Shown here: in pieces, positions 1-8,136 of the stretch | Layout: the number at the start of each line of letters is the position of its first letter | Position numbering within the stretch: position 1 is the stretch's first letter | From: Nocardioides sp. | GTDB lineage: Bacteria > Actinomycetota > Actinomycetes > Propionibacteriales > Nocardioidaceae | Reading direction: 5' to 3' | DNA: 64,000 bases | Assembly: GCA_002729525.1 (NCBI GenBank) | Contig: PBYI01000067.1 | Span: 1 to 64,000 of the forward strand | Position numbers and translations under genes: made by a program | Notes under the pieces: generated by a model | Database searches by the model: none | Seen by the model: the letters and a program-made list of their open reading frames with translations, nothing else | Told to the model about the DNA's origin: nothing

Positions 1-34
1 ACCCATGAAGGCCTTCCGTTGCTGCTTCCCGTAA

Positions 35-63
35 CTCTTACCGACCACCCCCGCACTCGTCAA
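35..63 (-). promoter_or_regulatory. Tandem rRNA-type promoter P3
   Basis: Minus-strand -35 TTGACG (58-63), 17-bp spacer, -10 TAAGAG (35-40). It lies 118 bp downstream of P2 and about 35 bp from the window edge. Initiation would fall near position 28 and the transcript leaves the window. Confidence 0.68.
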
Positions 64-152
64 AGCGAGCCGGATTGCGATCACCGAGTCCGGTGAAGCT
101 GGTGTTGCGCTGGCTTCTCCCTGTCGGGATCCGCTCTGCGGCAACCTGTGAA

Positions 153-181
153 ACCTTACCGATCCGATTCATGCTCGTCAA
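153..181 (-). promoter_or_regulatory. Tandem rRNA-type promoter P2
   Basis: Minus-strand -35 TTGACG (176-181), 17-bp spacer, -10 TAAGGT (153-158). The -10 and the sequence after it (TTTCAC, then GCAGAGCGG) repeat those of P1 138 bp upstream, so the two units look like a duplication. Confidence 0.75.
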
Positions 182-290
182 CTCTGTGTTGCCGGCGTGT
201 TTCGCGCTCGGTGTCGGACACAGCAAAGCCACTCGGTTCCAGGCCTTCGAGGAGACCCGGGAGAGTCAGCCGCTCTGCGCGACAGGTGAA

Positions 291-319
291 ACATTAGAGG
301 GTCGGTGGCCGACACACAA
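291..319 (-). promoter_or_regulatory. Tandem rRNA-type promoter P1
   Basis: On the minus strand a -35 TTGTGT (314-319) is followed after exactly 17 bp by a -10 TAATGT (291-296). Downstream of the -10 lies TTTCAC, then GCAGAGCGG, shared with P2. It is the first of three promoters in tandem reading off the left edge. Multiple near-consensus sigma70-type promoters in a gene-free leader are typical of rRNA operons; the rRNA itself lies outside the window, so the target is inferred. Confidence 0.72.
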
Positions 320-393
320 AATCGGGTCGCCCCCTGCGTGAACATGGCGCTGTTTCTGCAGGTCAGCGCAGTGCTCGTGAGCCCGGTGGCCAG

Positions 394-1011
394 TCAGCGG
401 TCGCGCCCGTCCGCCTTCGGGTGGCGGCGGTAGGCGCTCACGGACGGGTCGTCCACGGTCATGAAGCGCCACGGTCGATCGCTCGCGCTGCGGAGCCCCA
501 CCCGGGGTCCGCTGGTCCAGGTCACGGGATGCGCAGCGACGGAGGACGTGGACGGCAGCTCCAGGCGCACGGGCCCGGTACGCAGGTCGGTGCCGTCGTG
601 CTCCAGCCCGAGCCCGAGGCTGCGACCGAGGTTGCCGGGTCCCCGTGCCCAGGACCCCTCGACGACACCGGGCCTTCGCTGCTCGACGGCGTCCGAACCG
701 GTGACCACCCGGCCGGCGCGGAGCAGCAGGGCACCCGGCTCCCCGACCGGCCCGACCACGACGTTCGCGCACACGTGGATCCCGTGGCTGAGGTAGCAGT
801 AGAGCGTCCCGGCGTCGGCGTACATGGAGGCGTTGCGCCGGGTGGGTCCGCGGTAGGCGTGGGAGCCGGGGTCGTGCGAGCCGCCGTACGCCTCGACCTC
901 GGTCAGCCGGACCGCGACCGGTCCGTGCCGGAGCACGGCACCCAGCAGCTCCGGGGCCAGCTGCTCCGGTGGCCCCGCGAGGAACGCGAACGGGTCAGGC
1001 GAGCTGCTCAC
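394..1011 (-). CDS. mpg: DNA-3-methyladenine glycosylase (AAG/Mpg family)
   Basis: Monofunctional base-excision glycosylase that removes 3-methyladenine and other alkylated purines. The 205-residue protein is normal length for bacterial members and carries the family's TEVEAY segment with the catalytic glutamate (about residues 37-42), then the SHAYRGPTRRN region and the GTLYCYLSHGIH strand that form the AAG fold. The start is GTG at 1011, giving a 17-base overlap with the end of argH, so it is probably the last gene of the arginine transcription unit. DNA repair at the end of an arginine operon seems to be passive linkage. The family call is firm; the exact start is less certain because no clear Shine-Dalgarno is visible. 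Confidence 0.93.
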   Translation of the reverse strand: MSSSPDPFAFLAGPPEQLAPELLGAVLRHGPVAVRLTEVEAYGGSHDPGSHAYRGPTRRNASMYADAGTLYCYLSHGIHVCANVVVGPVGEPGALLLRAGRVVTGSDAVEQRRPGVVEGSWARGPGNLGRSLGLGLEHDGTDLRTGPVRLELPSTSSVAAHPVTWTSGPRVGLRSASDRPWRFMTVDDPSVSAYRRHPKADGRDR

Positions 1012-2437
1012 GCAGCGACGTCGCCCGGGCGACGACCTCGTCGAGCTGCTCGGCGACGCGTACCGGAGCCGTACCGCCCCGGCCGTCCCGGGCGGCGACG
1101 GAACCGTCGGCGGTCAGCACGTCACGCACGGCCGGCGTCAGGTGCGGGGAGATCGCGGCGTAGTCGTCGTCGCTGAGCTCGTCGAGCTCGCACCCCTTCT
1201 CCTCGCACCGGCGCACGCACGCCCCGGCGACCTCGTGCGCGACGCGGAACGGCACGCCCTCGCGCACCAGCCACTCCGCCACGTCGGTGGCCAGCGAGAA
1301 CCCGGCCGGGGCCAGGGCCGCCATCCGCTCGGTCTCGAAGGTCAGCGTCGCGACCATCCCCGTGAAGGCCGGCAGGAGCACCTCGAGGGTGTCGACGGAG
1401 TCGAAGACCGGCTCCCTGTCCTCCTGGAGGTCGCGGTTGTAGGCGAGCGGAAGGGACTTGAGCGTCGTGAGCAGTCCGCTCAGGTTCCCGACCAGGCGCC
1501 CGGCCTTGCCGCGGGCCAGCTCGGCGACGTCGGGGTTCTTCTTCTGCGGCATGATGCTCGACCCCGTCGACCAGGAGTCGTGCAGCCGGACGAACCCGAA
1601 CTCGGCGGTCGACCAGAGGATGACCTCCTCCGCCAGCCGGCTGACGTCCACACCGGCCTGGGCGCAGACGAAGGCGAACTCCGCGACGAAGTCCCGGGCC
1701 GCCGTGCCGTCGAGGGAGTTGGCCGTGGAGCCGGTGAACCCGAGCTCGGCGGCGACCCCCTCCGGGTCCAGACCGAGGGTGCTGCCCGCCAGCGCGCCCG
1801 AGCCGTACGGCGAGTCGGCCGCCACCCGGTCGTCCCAGTCGGCCAGCCGGTCGACATCGCGCAGCAGCGGCCACGCGTGCGCCAGGAGATGGTGCGAGAG
1901 CAGCACCGGCTGGGCGTGCTGGAGGTGGGTGCGTCCGGGCATCACCGCGCCGTGATGGGCCCGGGCCTGCACGACCAGCGCGTCGACGAGGTCCAGGAGC
2001 AGCCCCGCGACCACCCGGGCGTGGTCGCGGAGGAACACCTTGAAGAGCGTCGCGATCTGGTCGTTGCGGCTGCGACCGGCACGCAGCCGCCCACCGACGT
2101 CCGGACCGACCTCCTCCAGCAGCAGCCGCTCCAGCGCCCCGTGCACGTCCTCGTCGGAGGGGTCCGGGTGCAGCTCGCCGGCGGCGTACCGCTCGCCCAG
2201 CACGTCCAGGCCGCGCAGCAGCTCGGCGTGGTCGGGGTCAATGAGGAGCCCGGCCCGGTGCAGCGCGTTGGCGTGCGCCCGCGAGCCCGCGAGGTCGTAC
2301 GGCGTGAGCCGCCAGTCGAAGTGCGTGGATCGCGAGAGCGCCTCGAGCTCCGGCGACGGGCCGCCGGCGAACCGACCGCCCCACAGCTTGCCGGTGTTGG
2401 TGGCGTCCTGCTTGTCCTGCGTGCTCACGTCGCTCAT
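995..2437 (-). CDS. argH: Argininosuccinate lyase
   Basis: Catalyses the last step of arginine synthesis, argininosuccinate to arginine plus fumarate, in the cytosol. At 480 residues it matches the family. The fumarase/aspartase superfamily signature GSSIMPQKKNPD is present, along with the N-terminal KLWGGRF motif and the TAARDF region. ATG at 2437 overlaps the nudix gene stop in an ATGA arrangement, pointing to translational coupling. A longer upstream reading frame exists but is a shadow of the nudix gene. It closes the arg gene series, followed by the overlapping mpg gene. Confidence 0.97.
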   Translation of the reverse strand: MSDVSTQDKQDATNTGKLWGGRFAGGPSPELEALSRSTHFDWRLTPYDLAGSRAHANALHRAGLLIDPDHAELLRGLDVLGERYAAGELHPDPSDEDVHGALERLLLEEVGPDVGGRLRAGRSRNDQIATLFKVFLRDHARVVAGLLLDLVDALVVQARAHHGAVMPGRTHLQHAQPVLLSHHLLAHAWPLLRDVDRLADWDDRVAADSPYGSGALAGSTLGLDPEGVAAELGFTGSTANSLDGTAARDFVAEFAFVCAQAGVDVSRLAEEVILWSTAEFGFVRLHDSWSTGSSIMPQKKNPDVAELARGKAGRLVGNLSGLLTTLKSLPLAYNRDLQEDREPVFDSVDTLEVLLPAFTGMVATLTFETERMAALAPAGFSLATDVAEWLVREGVPFRVAHEVAGACVRRCEEKGCELDELSDDDYAAISPHLTPAVRDVLTADGSVAARDGRGGTAPVRVAEQLDEVVARATSLREQLA

Positions 2438-2961
2438 CCTGCCGTTCCGTCGTCGGTGCCACGCACCAGGTCCACCGCACGCCGCAGCACCTCGGGCAGC
2501 GTCGGCGCGACCATCCGCCCGTCGGCGGCCAGCTCCTCCGTCGTGAGCCACCTCGCCTCGAACACGTTGCCCACCTCGGCCGCCTCGAGATGCTCGAAGC
2601 TCACCTCGACGTCGCCGGCCAGCGGCATCGCGAAGAACGTCGCGTCGCCGACGTAGTGGACGCCGCCGTAGGTGAAGTCGCGCCGGTCGGAGTGGAACGG
2701 CCCGACCAGCGACGCCTCGTCGATCCGGATGCCGGTCTCCTCGAACATCTCCCGGACGACCGCCTGCTCGAGGGTCTCGCCCTCGTCGATGGCGCCGCCG
2801 ATCGTCCCCCAGCGCAGGACGCCGGGGAGGTCGGGGTTCTGGTCGAGCAGCATCAGCGCCGCACCGTCCTCGTTGACCGGGACGACGCGGGCGGTGTGCC
2901 GGACGACCGGCTCCCCCGCGCTGCCGGCGCCGTCGGCTCCCTCGGACCGTGCGATGGGCAT
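2434..2961 (-). CDS. NUDIX hydrolase between argG and argH
   Basis: Pyrophosphohydrolase of the Nudix superfamily, 175 residues. The complete Nudix box (G-x5-E-x7-REMFEETGI, about residues 56-78) carries the metal-binding REXXEE glutamates. Substrate cannot be told from sequence; the subfamily resembles general (d)NTP or nucleotide-derivative hydrolases. It overlaps argG by one base (TGATG) and argH by four (ATGA), so it is embedded in the arginine operon and co-translated with both. ArgG releases AMP and pyrophosphate, so a housecleaning role is conceivable, but that is speculation. Confidence 0.92.
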   Translation of the reverse strand: MPIARSEGADGAGSAGEPVVRHTARVVPVNEDGAALMLLDQNPDLPGVLRWGTIGGAIDEGETLEQAVVREMFEETGIRIDEASLVGPFHSDRRDFTYGGVHYVGDATFFAMPLAGDVEVSFEHLEAAEVGNVFEARWLTTEELAADGRMVAPTLPEVLRRAVDLVRGTDDGTAG

Positions 2962-4391
2962 CAGTCGGTGCCGTACTCCATGGCCGCCGCGTCCAGCGCC
3001 TCGCCCTCGGCCTCGTCGGCGGCCGGGTTGGAGGCAATCCGGTCGCCGCCACCGGCCTCGAGCGCGCCGAGCAGGGTGCCGTTCTCGACCAGGACGTGGC
3101 CCTGGTCGTGCGGCTGCTGGGCGTAGAGTTCGAGCTTGGAGCGCGAGTCGGCGATGTCGAGGTTGCGCATCGTGAGCTGCCCGATCCGGTCGGTCGGACC
3201 GAACGCGGCGTTCTCGGTGCGCTCCATCGAGAGCTTGTCGGGGTGGTAGGAGAACGACGGTCCCTCGGTCCGTAGCACCGTGTAGTCCTCACCGCGCCGC
3301 AGGCGCACCGTCACCTCGCCGGTGACGGCCGAGGCGATCCAGCGCTCGATCGACTCCCGGATCATCAGCGACTGCGGGTCGAGCCACCGGCCTTCGTACA
3401 GCAGGCGGCCGAGCCGGCGGCCCTGGGTGTGGTAGTGCTCGACGGTGTCCTCGTTGTGGATCGCGTTGAGCAGCCGCTCGTAGGCGATCCAGAGCAGCGC
3501 CATCGCCGGCGCCTCGTAGATGCCTCGCGACTTGGCCTCGATGATGCGGTTCTCGATCTGGTCGCTCATGCCCAGGCCGTGGCGACCGCCGATGGCGTTG
3601 GCCTCGTGCACCAGCGCGACCGGGTCGGCGTACGTCGTGCCGTTGATCGCGACCGGGCGGCCGGCCTCGAAGCGGATCGTGACGTCCTCGGCCTCGATGT
3701 GCACCGAGGGGTCCCAGAACTTCACGCCCATGATCGGCTCGACGGTCTCCAGCGAGACGTCGAGGTGCTCGAGCGTCTTGGCCTCGTGGGTGGCGCCCCA
3801 GATGTTGGCGTCGGTGGAGTACGCCTTCTCCTTGGAGTCGCGGTAGGGCAGCGTGCGCTCGGTGAGCCACTGGCTCATCTCGTCGCGGCCACCGAGCTCG
3901 TCGACGAAGTCGGCGTCGAGCCACGGCTTGTAGATCCGCAGCTCGGGGTTCGCCAGCAGGCCGTAGCGGTAGAACCGCTCGATGTCGTTGCCCTTGAAGG
4001 TCGAGCCGTCGCCCCAGATGTTGACGCCGTCCTCCTGCATGGCACGCACCAGCAGCGTGCCGGTGACGGCACGGCCGATCGGCGTGGTGTTGAAGTACGT
4101 GCGACCGCCCGAGCGGACGTGGAAGGCGCCGCACGCGATCGCGGCGAGGCCCTCCTCGACGAGCTGCGGCTTGATGTCGACGTGGCGGGCCAGCTCGGCG
4201 CCGTACTGGTAGGCGCGGTCGGGCACGCCGGCGATGTCGGGCTCGTCGTACTGACCGATGTCGGCGGTGTAGGTGCAGGGGATCGCACCCTTCTCGCGCA
4301 TCCAGGCGACGGCGACGGACGTGTCGAGTCCACCGGAGAAGGCGATGCCGACGCGCTCGCCGGCGGGCAGGGAGGTGAGGACCTTGCTCAC
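2961..4391 (-). CDS. argG: Argininosuccinate synthase, long (E. coli-like) type
   Basis: Condenses citrulline and aspartate using ATP. The 476-residue protein has the N-terminal ATP pyrophosphatase loop AFSGGLDTS (about residues 17-25) and the segments CGAFH, YFNTTPIGRAVTGT, NIWGDGSTFKGNDIERFYRYG and YKPWLD. These match the longer ArgG subtype exemplified by E. coli (about 447 aa) rather than the roughly 400-residue type common in actinobacteria (family knowledge). Start is GTG at 4391 with AGGAG ten bases upstream. A 63-base gap separates it from argR; it overlaps the nudix gene by one base. Confidence 0.96.
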   Translation of the reverse strand: MSKVLTSLPAGERVGIAFSGGLDTSVAVAWMREKGAIPCTYTADIGQYDEPDIAGVPDRAYQYGAELARHVDIKPQLVEEGLAAIACGAFHVRSGGRTYFNTTPIGRAVTGTLLVRAMQEDGVNIWGDGSTFKGNDIERFYRYGLLANPELRIYKPWLDADFVDELGGRDEMSQWLTERTLPYRDSKEKAYSTDANIWGATHEAKTLEHLDVSLETVEPIMGVKFWDPSVHIEAEDVTIRFEAGRPVAINGTTYADPVALVHEANAIGGRHGLGMSDQIENRIIEAKSRGIYEAPAMALLWIAYERLLNAIHNEDTVEHYHTQGRRLGRLLYEGRWLDPQSLMIRESIERWIASAVTGEVTVRLRRGEDYTVLRTEGPSFSYHPDKLSMERTENAAFGPTDRIGQLTMRNLDIADSRSKLELYAQQPHDQGHVLVENGTLLGALEAGGGDRIASNPAADEAEGEALDAAAMEYGTD

Positions 4392-4454
4392 GAGAGATGT
4401 GCTCCTGGGAGTTGCTGGTGGTGCTGGTGGGCGCGGCCTCGGCCGCGTGGACGT

Positions 4455-4967
4455 CTAGAGGGTGGGCGCTGCCTGGGTGTCGGCGAGCGCCAGGAATCGT
4501 CGGGCCAGGGCGCCGCCGCCGACCGGGTCGCGACCGATCACCAGGACCGTGTCGTCGCCGGCGATGGTGCCGAGGACGTCGGGCAGCTCGGCCTTGTCGA
4601 AGGCCGAGGCGAGGAACTGCGCGGCGCCCGGCGGGGTGCGCAGCACGACGAGGTTGCCGCTGGCGTCGGCGCTCACCAGGAGCTCGCCGCACAGGCGGGC
4701 GAGCCGCTGCTGGGCGGCCGCGCTCTCGCCCGGCGACTGGGGACGGCGGTCGCCGCCCTCGCCCGGGACGGCGTACACGAGCGCGCCGGAGGCCGAGCGG
4801 ACCTTGAGCGCGTCGAGCTCGACCAGGTCGCGCGAGAGCGTCGCCTGGGTGACCTTCACGCCGTCGGCGGCGAGCAGGTCGGCGAGCTCCGCCTGGGAGT
4901 GCACCTCGTGGGTGGTGACCAGGTCGACGATGCGCTGGAGCCGGGCGCTCTTGGTGGTGGGGACCAT
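4455..4967 (-). CDS. argR: Arginine repressor ArgR
   Basis: Arginine-dependent hexameric repressor of arginine genes. The 170-residue protein has an N-terminal winged helix (SARLQRIVDLV...SQAELADLL...VTQATLSRDLVELDALKV, about residues 6-60) and a C-terminal oligomerisation/arginine-binding domain ending with GTIAGDDTVLVIGR. I chose ATG at 4967, two bases after the argF stop. GTG at 4973 would give a GTGA overlap and cannot be excluded, since the GGGGGAG ribosome site sits about 10 bases from ATG and 4 from GTG. Tandem ARG-box half-sites before argC are its likely operator, so the operon encodes its own repressor. Confidence 0.96.
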   Translation of the reverse strand: MVPTTKSARLQRIVDLVTTHEVHSQAELADLLAADGVKVTQATLSRDLVELDALKVRSASGALVYAVPGEGGDRRPQSPGESAAAQQRLARLCGELLVSADASGNLVVLRTPPGAAQFLASAFDKAELPDVLGTIAGDDTVLVIGRDPVGGGALARRFLALADTQAAPTL

Positions 4968-4969
4968 GC

Positions 4970-5965
4970 TCACGCCGCTCCCCCCGTGCCGGCGGTGCCC
5001 GTCGGCGGCGGCGTCGAACGCTCGAGGAGGAAGGCCAGCACGGCCTTCTGGGCGTGGCGACGGTTCTCCGCCTCGTCCCAGACCGCGCTCTGCGGGCCCT
5101 CGAGGACCGCCTCGGCGATCTCCTTGCCGCGGTATGCCGGCAGGCAGTGCAGCGCGATCGCGTCGGGCGCGGCGTGGCTCATCAGGTCCTCGGTGAGCGA
5201 CCAGGGCGCGAACGCCGCGACCCGGGCGGCCTCCTCGGACTCCTTGCCCATCGAGATCCAGGTGTCGGTGACCACGACGTCGGCACCGGCGACGGCCTTC
5301 TGCGGGTCGGCGACGGCGGTGGCGCTGCCACCGGTCGTCGCACCGATCTCCGCCGCGCGGTCGAACATGGCCGCGCTCGGCAGGTAGCCCTCGGGCGCGG
5401 AGACCCGCACGTGCATGCCGGCCGTCGCGCCGGCGAGCAGCCAGGAGTTGCCCATGTTGCACGCGGCGTCGCCGATGAAGGCGACCGCCAGCCCCGCCAG
5501 GGTGCCCTTGTGCTCGCGGACCGTCAGCAGGTCGGCGATGAGCTGGCACGGGTGGAAGTCGTCGGTGAGCGCGTTGACGACCGGGACGCCGGCGTGCGCG
5601 GCCATCGTCTCCAGGTCGGCCTGCGCGAAGGTGCGCCACACCACGGTCGCGACCTGGCGGCCGAGCACCCGGGCGACGTCCTCGACGGACTCGCGGATGC
5701 CGATGCCGGCCAGCCGGCCCTCGACCAGCATCGGGTTGCCGCCGAGCTCGGCGATGCCGGCGCCGAACGACACCTGGGTGCGCAGCGTCGGCTTGTCGAA
5801 GATCATCGCGACCGAGCGCGGGCCCTCGAGCGGACGACGGGAGAACGGCGCGGCCTTCAGCGACGCGGCGAGGTCGAGCACCTCGACCTGCTCGGCCGGG
5901 GTGAGGTCGTCGTCGCGCAGGAAGTGCCGCACTCCCCCGTCGTACGCCGGGGCGCCGGCGGTCAC
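4970..5965 (-). CDS. argF: Ornithine carbamoyltransferase
   Basis: Makes citrulline from ornithine and carbamoyl phosphate; the latter is supplied by CarAB encoded in this window. The 331-residue protein shows FHPCQLIADLLT, the ornithine-binding DTWISMGKE and HCLP motifs. The carbamoyl-phosphate signature, normally STRTR, reads TLRTQ here (in DKPTLRTQVSF, about residues 52-62), keeping only the central Arg-Thr pair. GTG at 5965 overlaps the argD stop (GTGA), which fixes the start and implies coupling. Confidence 0.95.
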   Translation of the reverse strand: MTAGAPAYDGGVRHFLRDDDLTPAEQVEVLDLAASLKAAPFSRRPLEGPRSVAMIFDKPTLRTQVSFGAGIAELGGNPMLVEGRLAGIGIRESVEDVARVLGRQVATVVWRTFAQADLETMAAHAGVPVVNALTDDFHPCQLIADLLTVREHKGTLAGLAVAFIGDAACNMGNSWLLAGATAGMHVRVSAPEGYLPSAAMFDRAAEIGATTGGSATAVADPQKAVAGADVVVTDTWISMGKESEEAARVAAFAPWSLTEDLMSHAAPDAIALHCLPAYRGKEIAEAVLEGPQSAVWDEAENRRHAQKAVLAFLLERSTPPPTGTAGTGGAA

Positions 5966-7152
5966 GTCCGCTCCCACGCGGCGTCGAGGATGCCCGGCCA
6001 CGCGGCCAGGAACGCCTCGGCGTCGGCCTCGGTCAGCACCAGCGGCGGCGCGAGCCGGATCCGGCTGGGGGTGGGGTTGTTGACGATGAAGCCGGCCTCC
6101 ATCGCGGTGGCCAGGACGTGCGCGGAGCGCTCCTCGGCGAGGTCCAGGCCGATGAGGAGGCCCTCGCCACGGACCTCGGTGACCCGCGGGTCGGCAGCCA
6201 GGCCGTCGCGGATCTTCTGGCCGAGCACCGTCACGTGCTCGAGCAGCCCCTCGGACTCGATGGTGCCGATGACCGCGAGCGCGGCGGCGCAGGCGACGGG
6301 GTTGCCGCCGAAGGTGGTGCCGTGGTTGCCGGGCTGGAGCAGGTCGGCGGCGTCGCCCAGGGCGATACAGGCGCCGATCGGGAATCCGCCCGCGAGCCCC
6401 TTGGCGACCGTGACGACGTCGGGGCGCACGCCGGCGCGCTGGTGCTCGAACCAGATGCCGGTGCGTCCGGTGCCGGACTGGATCTCGTCCATCCACAGCA
6501 GGGCGCCGTGGGCGTCGCAGGTCGCGCGGGCCGCGGCGAGGTAGCCCTCGGGAGGTACGACCACGCCGGCTTCGCCCTGGATCGGCTCCAGGAGCACGGC
6601 AGCGGTCTCGTCGGTGACCGCGGCGGCGAGTGCGTCGGCGTCGCCGTACGGGACGAAGGTGACGTGACCGGGCAGCGGCTCGAACGGCTCGCGGTAGGCG
6701 GCCTTCGAGGTCAGCGCCAGCGCGCCCATCGTGCGGCCGTGGAAGCCGCCCTCGGCGACGACCACGTGCGTGCGACCGGTGCGCCGGGTCAGCTTGAAGC
6801 CCGCCTCGACGGCCTCCGTGCCGGAGTTGGCGAAGAAGACCTTGCCCCCTCCGGTGCTCGGGTCGGCGCCCACCAGGGCGAGCAGCTTCTCGGCGAGGGT
6901 GACCTGCGGCTCGGTCGCGAAGAAGTTCGAGACGTGGCCGAGGGTCTGCATCTGCTCGGTCACCGCGCCGACGAGGGCCGGGTGGCCGTGGCCGAGCGCG
7001 GTCACCGCGATGCCGCCCAGCAGGTCGACGTACTCCTTGCCGTCGGCGTCCCAGACGTGGGTGCCCTCGCCGCGGACCAGGGTGGTGCGCGGCGGGCCGA
7101 AGGTGTTCATCAAGGAGCCGGCGTACCGCTCGCCCCAGGACTCGGTGCTCAT
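5962..7152 (-). CDS. argD: Acetylornithine aminotransferase
   Basis: PLP-dependent class III aminotransferase converting N-acetylglutamate semialdehyde to N-acetylornithine; homologues may also act in lysine synthesis. The 396-residue protein has FFANSGTEAVEAGFKL (cofactor phosphate region), LWMDEIQSGTGRTG with the cofactor-binding Asp, and the Schiff-base lysine in TVAKGLAGGFPIGA. ATG at 7152 overlaps the argB stop by four bases and its own stop overlaps argF (GTGA), so it is coupled at both ends. Confidence 0.96.
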   Translation of the reverse strand: MSTESWGERYAGSLMNTFGPPRTTLVRGEGTHVWDADGKEYVDLLGGIAVTALGHGHPALVGAVTEQMQTLGHVSNFFATEPQVTLAEKLLALVGADPSTGGGKVFFANSGTEAVEAGFKLTRRTGRTHVVVAEGGFHGRTMGALALTSKAAYREPFEPLPGHVTFVPYGDADALAAAVTDETAAVLLEPIQGEAGVVVPPEGYLAAARATCDAHGALLWMDEIQSGTGRTGIWFEHQRAGVRPDVVTVAKGLAGGFPIGACIALGDAADLLQPGNHGTTFGGNPVACAAALAVIGTIESEGLLEHVTVLGQKIRDGLAADPRVTEVRGEGLLIGLDLAEERSAHVLATAMEAGFIVNNPTPSRIRLAPPLVLTEADAEAFLAAWPGILDAAWERT

Positions 7153-8123
7153 GCGGTGCCCTCCTCGTCAGCGTCCATCGCGGCACGGGCGCGGCGGGTC
7201 TTGGTCTCCACGCCCGGCAGCACCTGGGTGCCGACGCCGTCCTTGGTGAAGAGCTCCAGCAGCACCGCGTGCGGCTCGCGGCCGTCGACGACGGTGGTGC
7301 GCGGGACGCCGTTCTGCACGGCCTGGAGGCACGCCCGCATCTTCGGGATCATGCCGCTGGCCAGCGTCGGCAGCATCTGCTCCAGCGCCTCGGGGCTGAT
7401 CTCGCCGATGACCTCGTCACTGTTCGGCCAGTCCTCGAAGAGGCCCTCGACGTCGGTGAGGACGAGGAGCTTCTCGGCGCCGAGCGCGACCGCGAGGGCC
7501 GCGGCGGCGGAGTCGGCGTTGACGTTGTGGACCGCGCCGTGGACGTCGGGAGCGACGCTGGAGACGACCGGCACGCGACCGGCCTCGATGAGGTCGAGGA
7601 CCGACTCGGGTCGCACCTGCGTCACCTCTCCCACCAGGCCGAGGTCGACCTCCTCGCCGTCGACGACGGCGTTGGTCGGGGTGGCGGTGAACAGCCCGGC
7701 GTCCTCACCGGACAGGCCGACGGCCAGCGGACCGTGATCGTTGATGAGTCCGACGAGCTCGCGCTGGACCTTGCCGACGAGCACCATCCGGACGACCTCC
7801 ATCGCCTCCGGCGTCGTGACCCGCAGGCCGCCTCGGAACTCCGACTCGATGCCGAGCTGGTCGAGCATCGAGGAGATCTGCGGGCCGCCGCCGTGCACCA
7901 CGACCGGCTTGAAGCCGGCGAAGCGCAGGAAGGCGATGTCCTCGGCGAACGCGCGCTTGAGGACATCGTCGGTCATGGCGTTGCCGCCGTACTTCACCAC
8001 GACGATCTTGCCGTGGTACTTCTTCAGCCACGTCAGGGCGGCCGCCAGCGTGCGGGCCTTCGCCTGGTCGGGCTTGCTGGTGTCGAACTCGCCGGTGGGC
8101 AGGCTTGAGTCGTTGCCGGTCAT
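7149..8123 (-). CDS. argB: Acetylglutamate kinase
   Basis: Phosphorylates N-acetylglutamate, usually the arginine-feedback step when ArgJ is present. The 324-residue protein has the amino-acid-kinase fold signatures VVKYGGNAM (about residues 42-50), VVHGGGPQI, VNADSAAAALAVALGA and GMIPKMRA. It is slightly longer than the 290-300 residue norm through a tail rich in Arg and acidic residues and an N-terminal extension; arginine-sensitive kinases need an N-terminal helix, and the extended N-terminus is compatible with that. Thirteen bases separate it from argJ; it overlaps argD by four bases. Confidence 0.96.
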   Translation of the reverse strand: MTGNDSSLPTGEFDTSKPDQAKARTLAAALTWLKKYHGKIVVVKYGGNAMTDDVLKRAFAEDIAFLRFAGFKPVVVHGGGPQISSMLDQLGIESEFRGGLRVTTPEAMEVVRMVLVGKVQRELVGLINDHGPLAVGLSGEDAGLFTATPTNAVVDGEEVDLGLVGEVTQVRPESVLDLIEAGRVPVVSSVAPDVHGAVHNVNADSAAAALAVALGAEKLLVLTDVEGLFEDWPNSDEVIGEISPEALEQMLPTLASGMIPKMRACLQAVQNGVPRTTVVDGREPHAVLLELFTKDGVGTQVLPGVETKTRRARAAMDADEEGTA

Positions 8124-8136
8124 CTGCGGGTGCTCC

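Larger units (their letters stand above)
1..393 (-). other. Gene-free leader/promoter region, likely upstream of an rRNA operon
   Basis: No credible coding sequence was found in these 393 bases: short ORFs lack the codon bias and homology seen in neighbouring genes. The base composition is less GC-rich than the flanking genes. The stretch holds the three tandem minus-strand promoters and their repeated downstream segments. I infer an rRNA (rrn) operon beyond the left edge; no 16S sequence is visible. Confidence 0.6.

Noticed and set aside
1..400. tRNA gene or small coding gene at the left end
   Set aside because: No cloverleaf-like pairing or TTCGANTC T-arm was found and the short frames have atypical composition; promoters explain the region.
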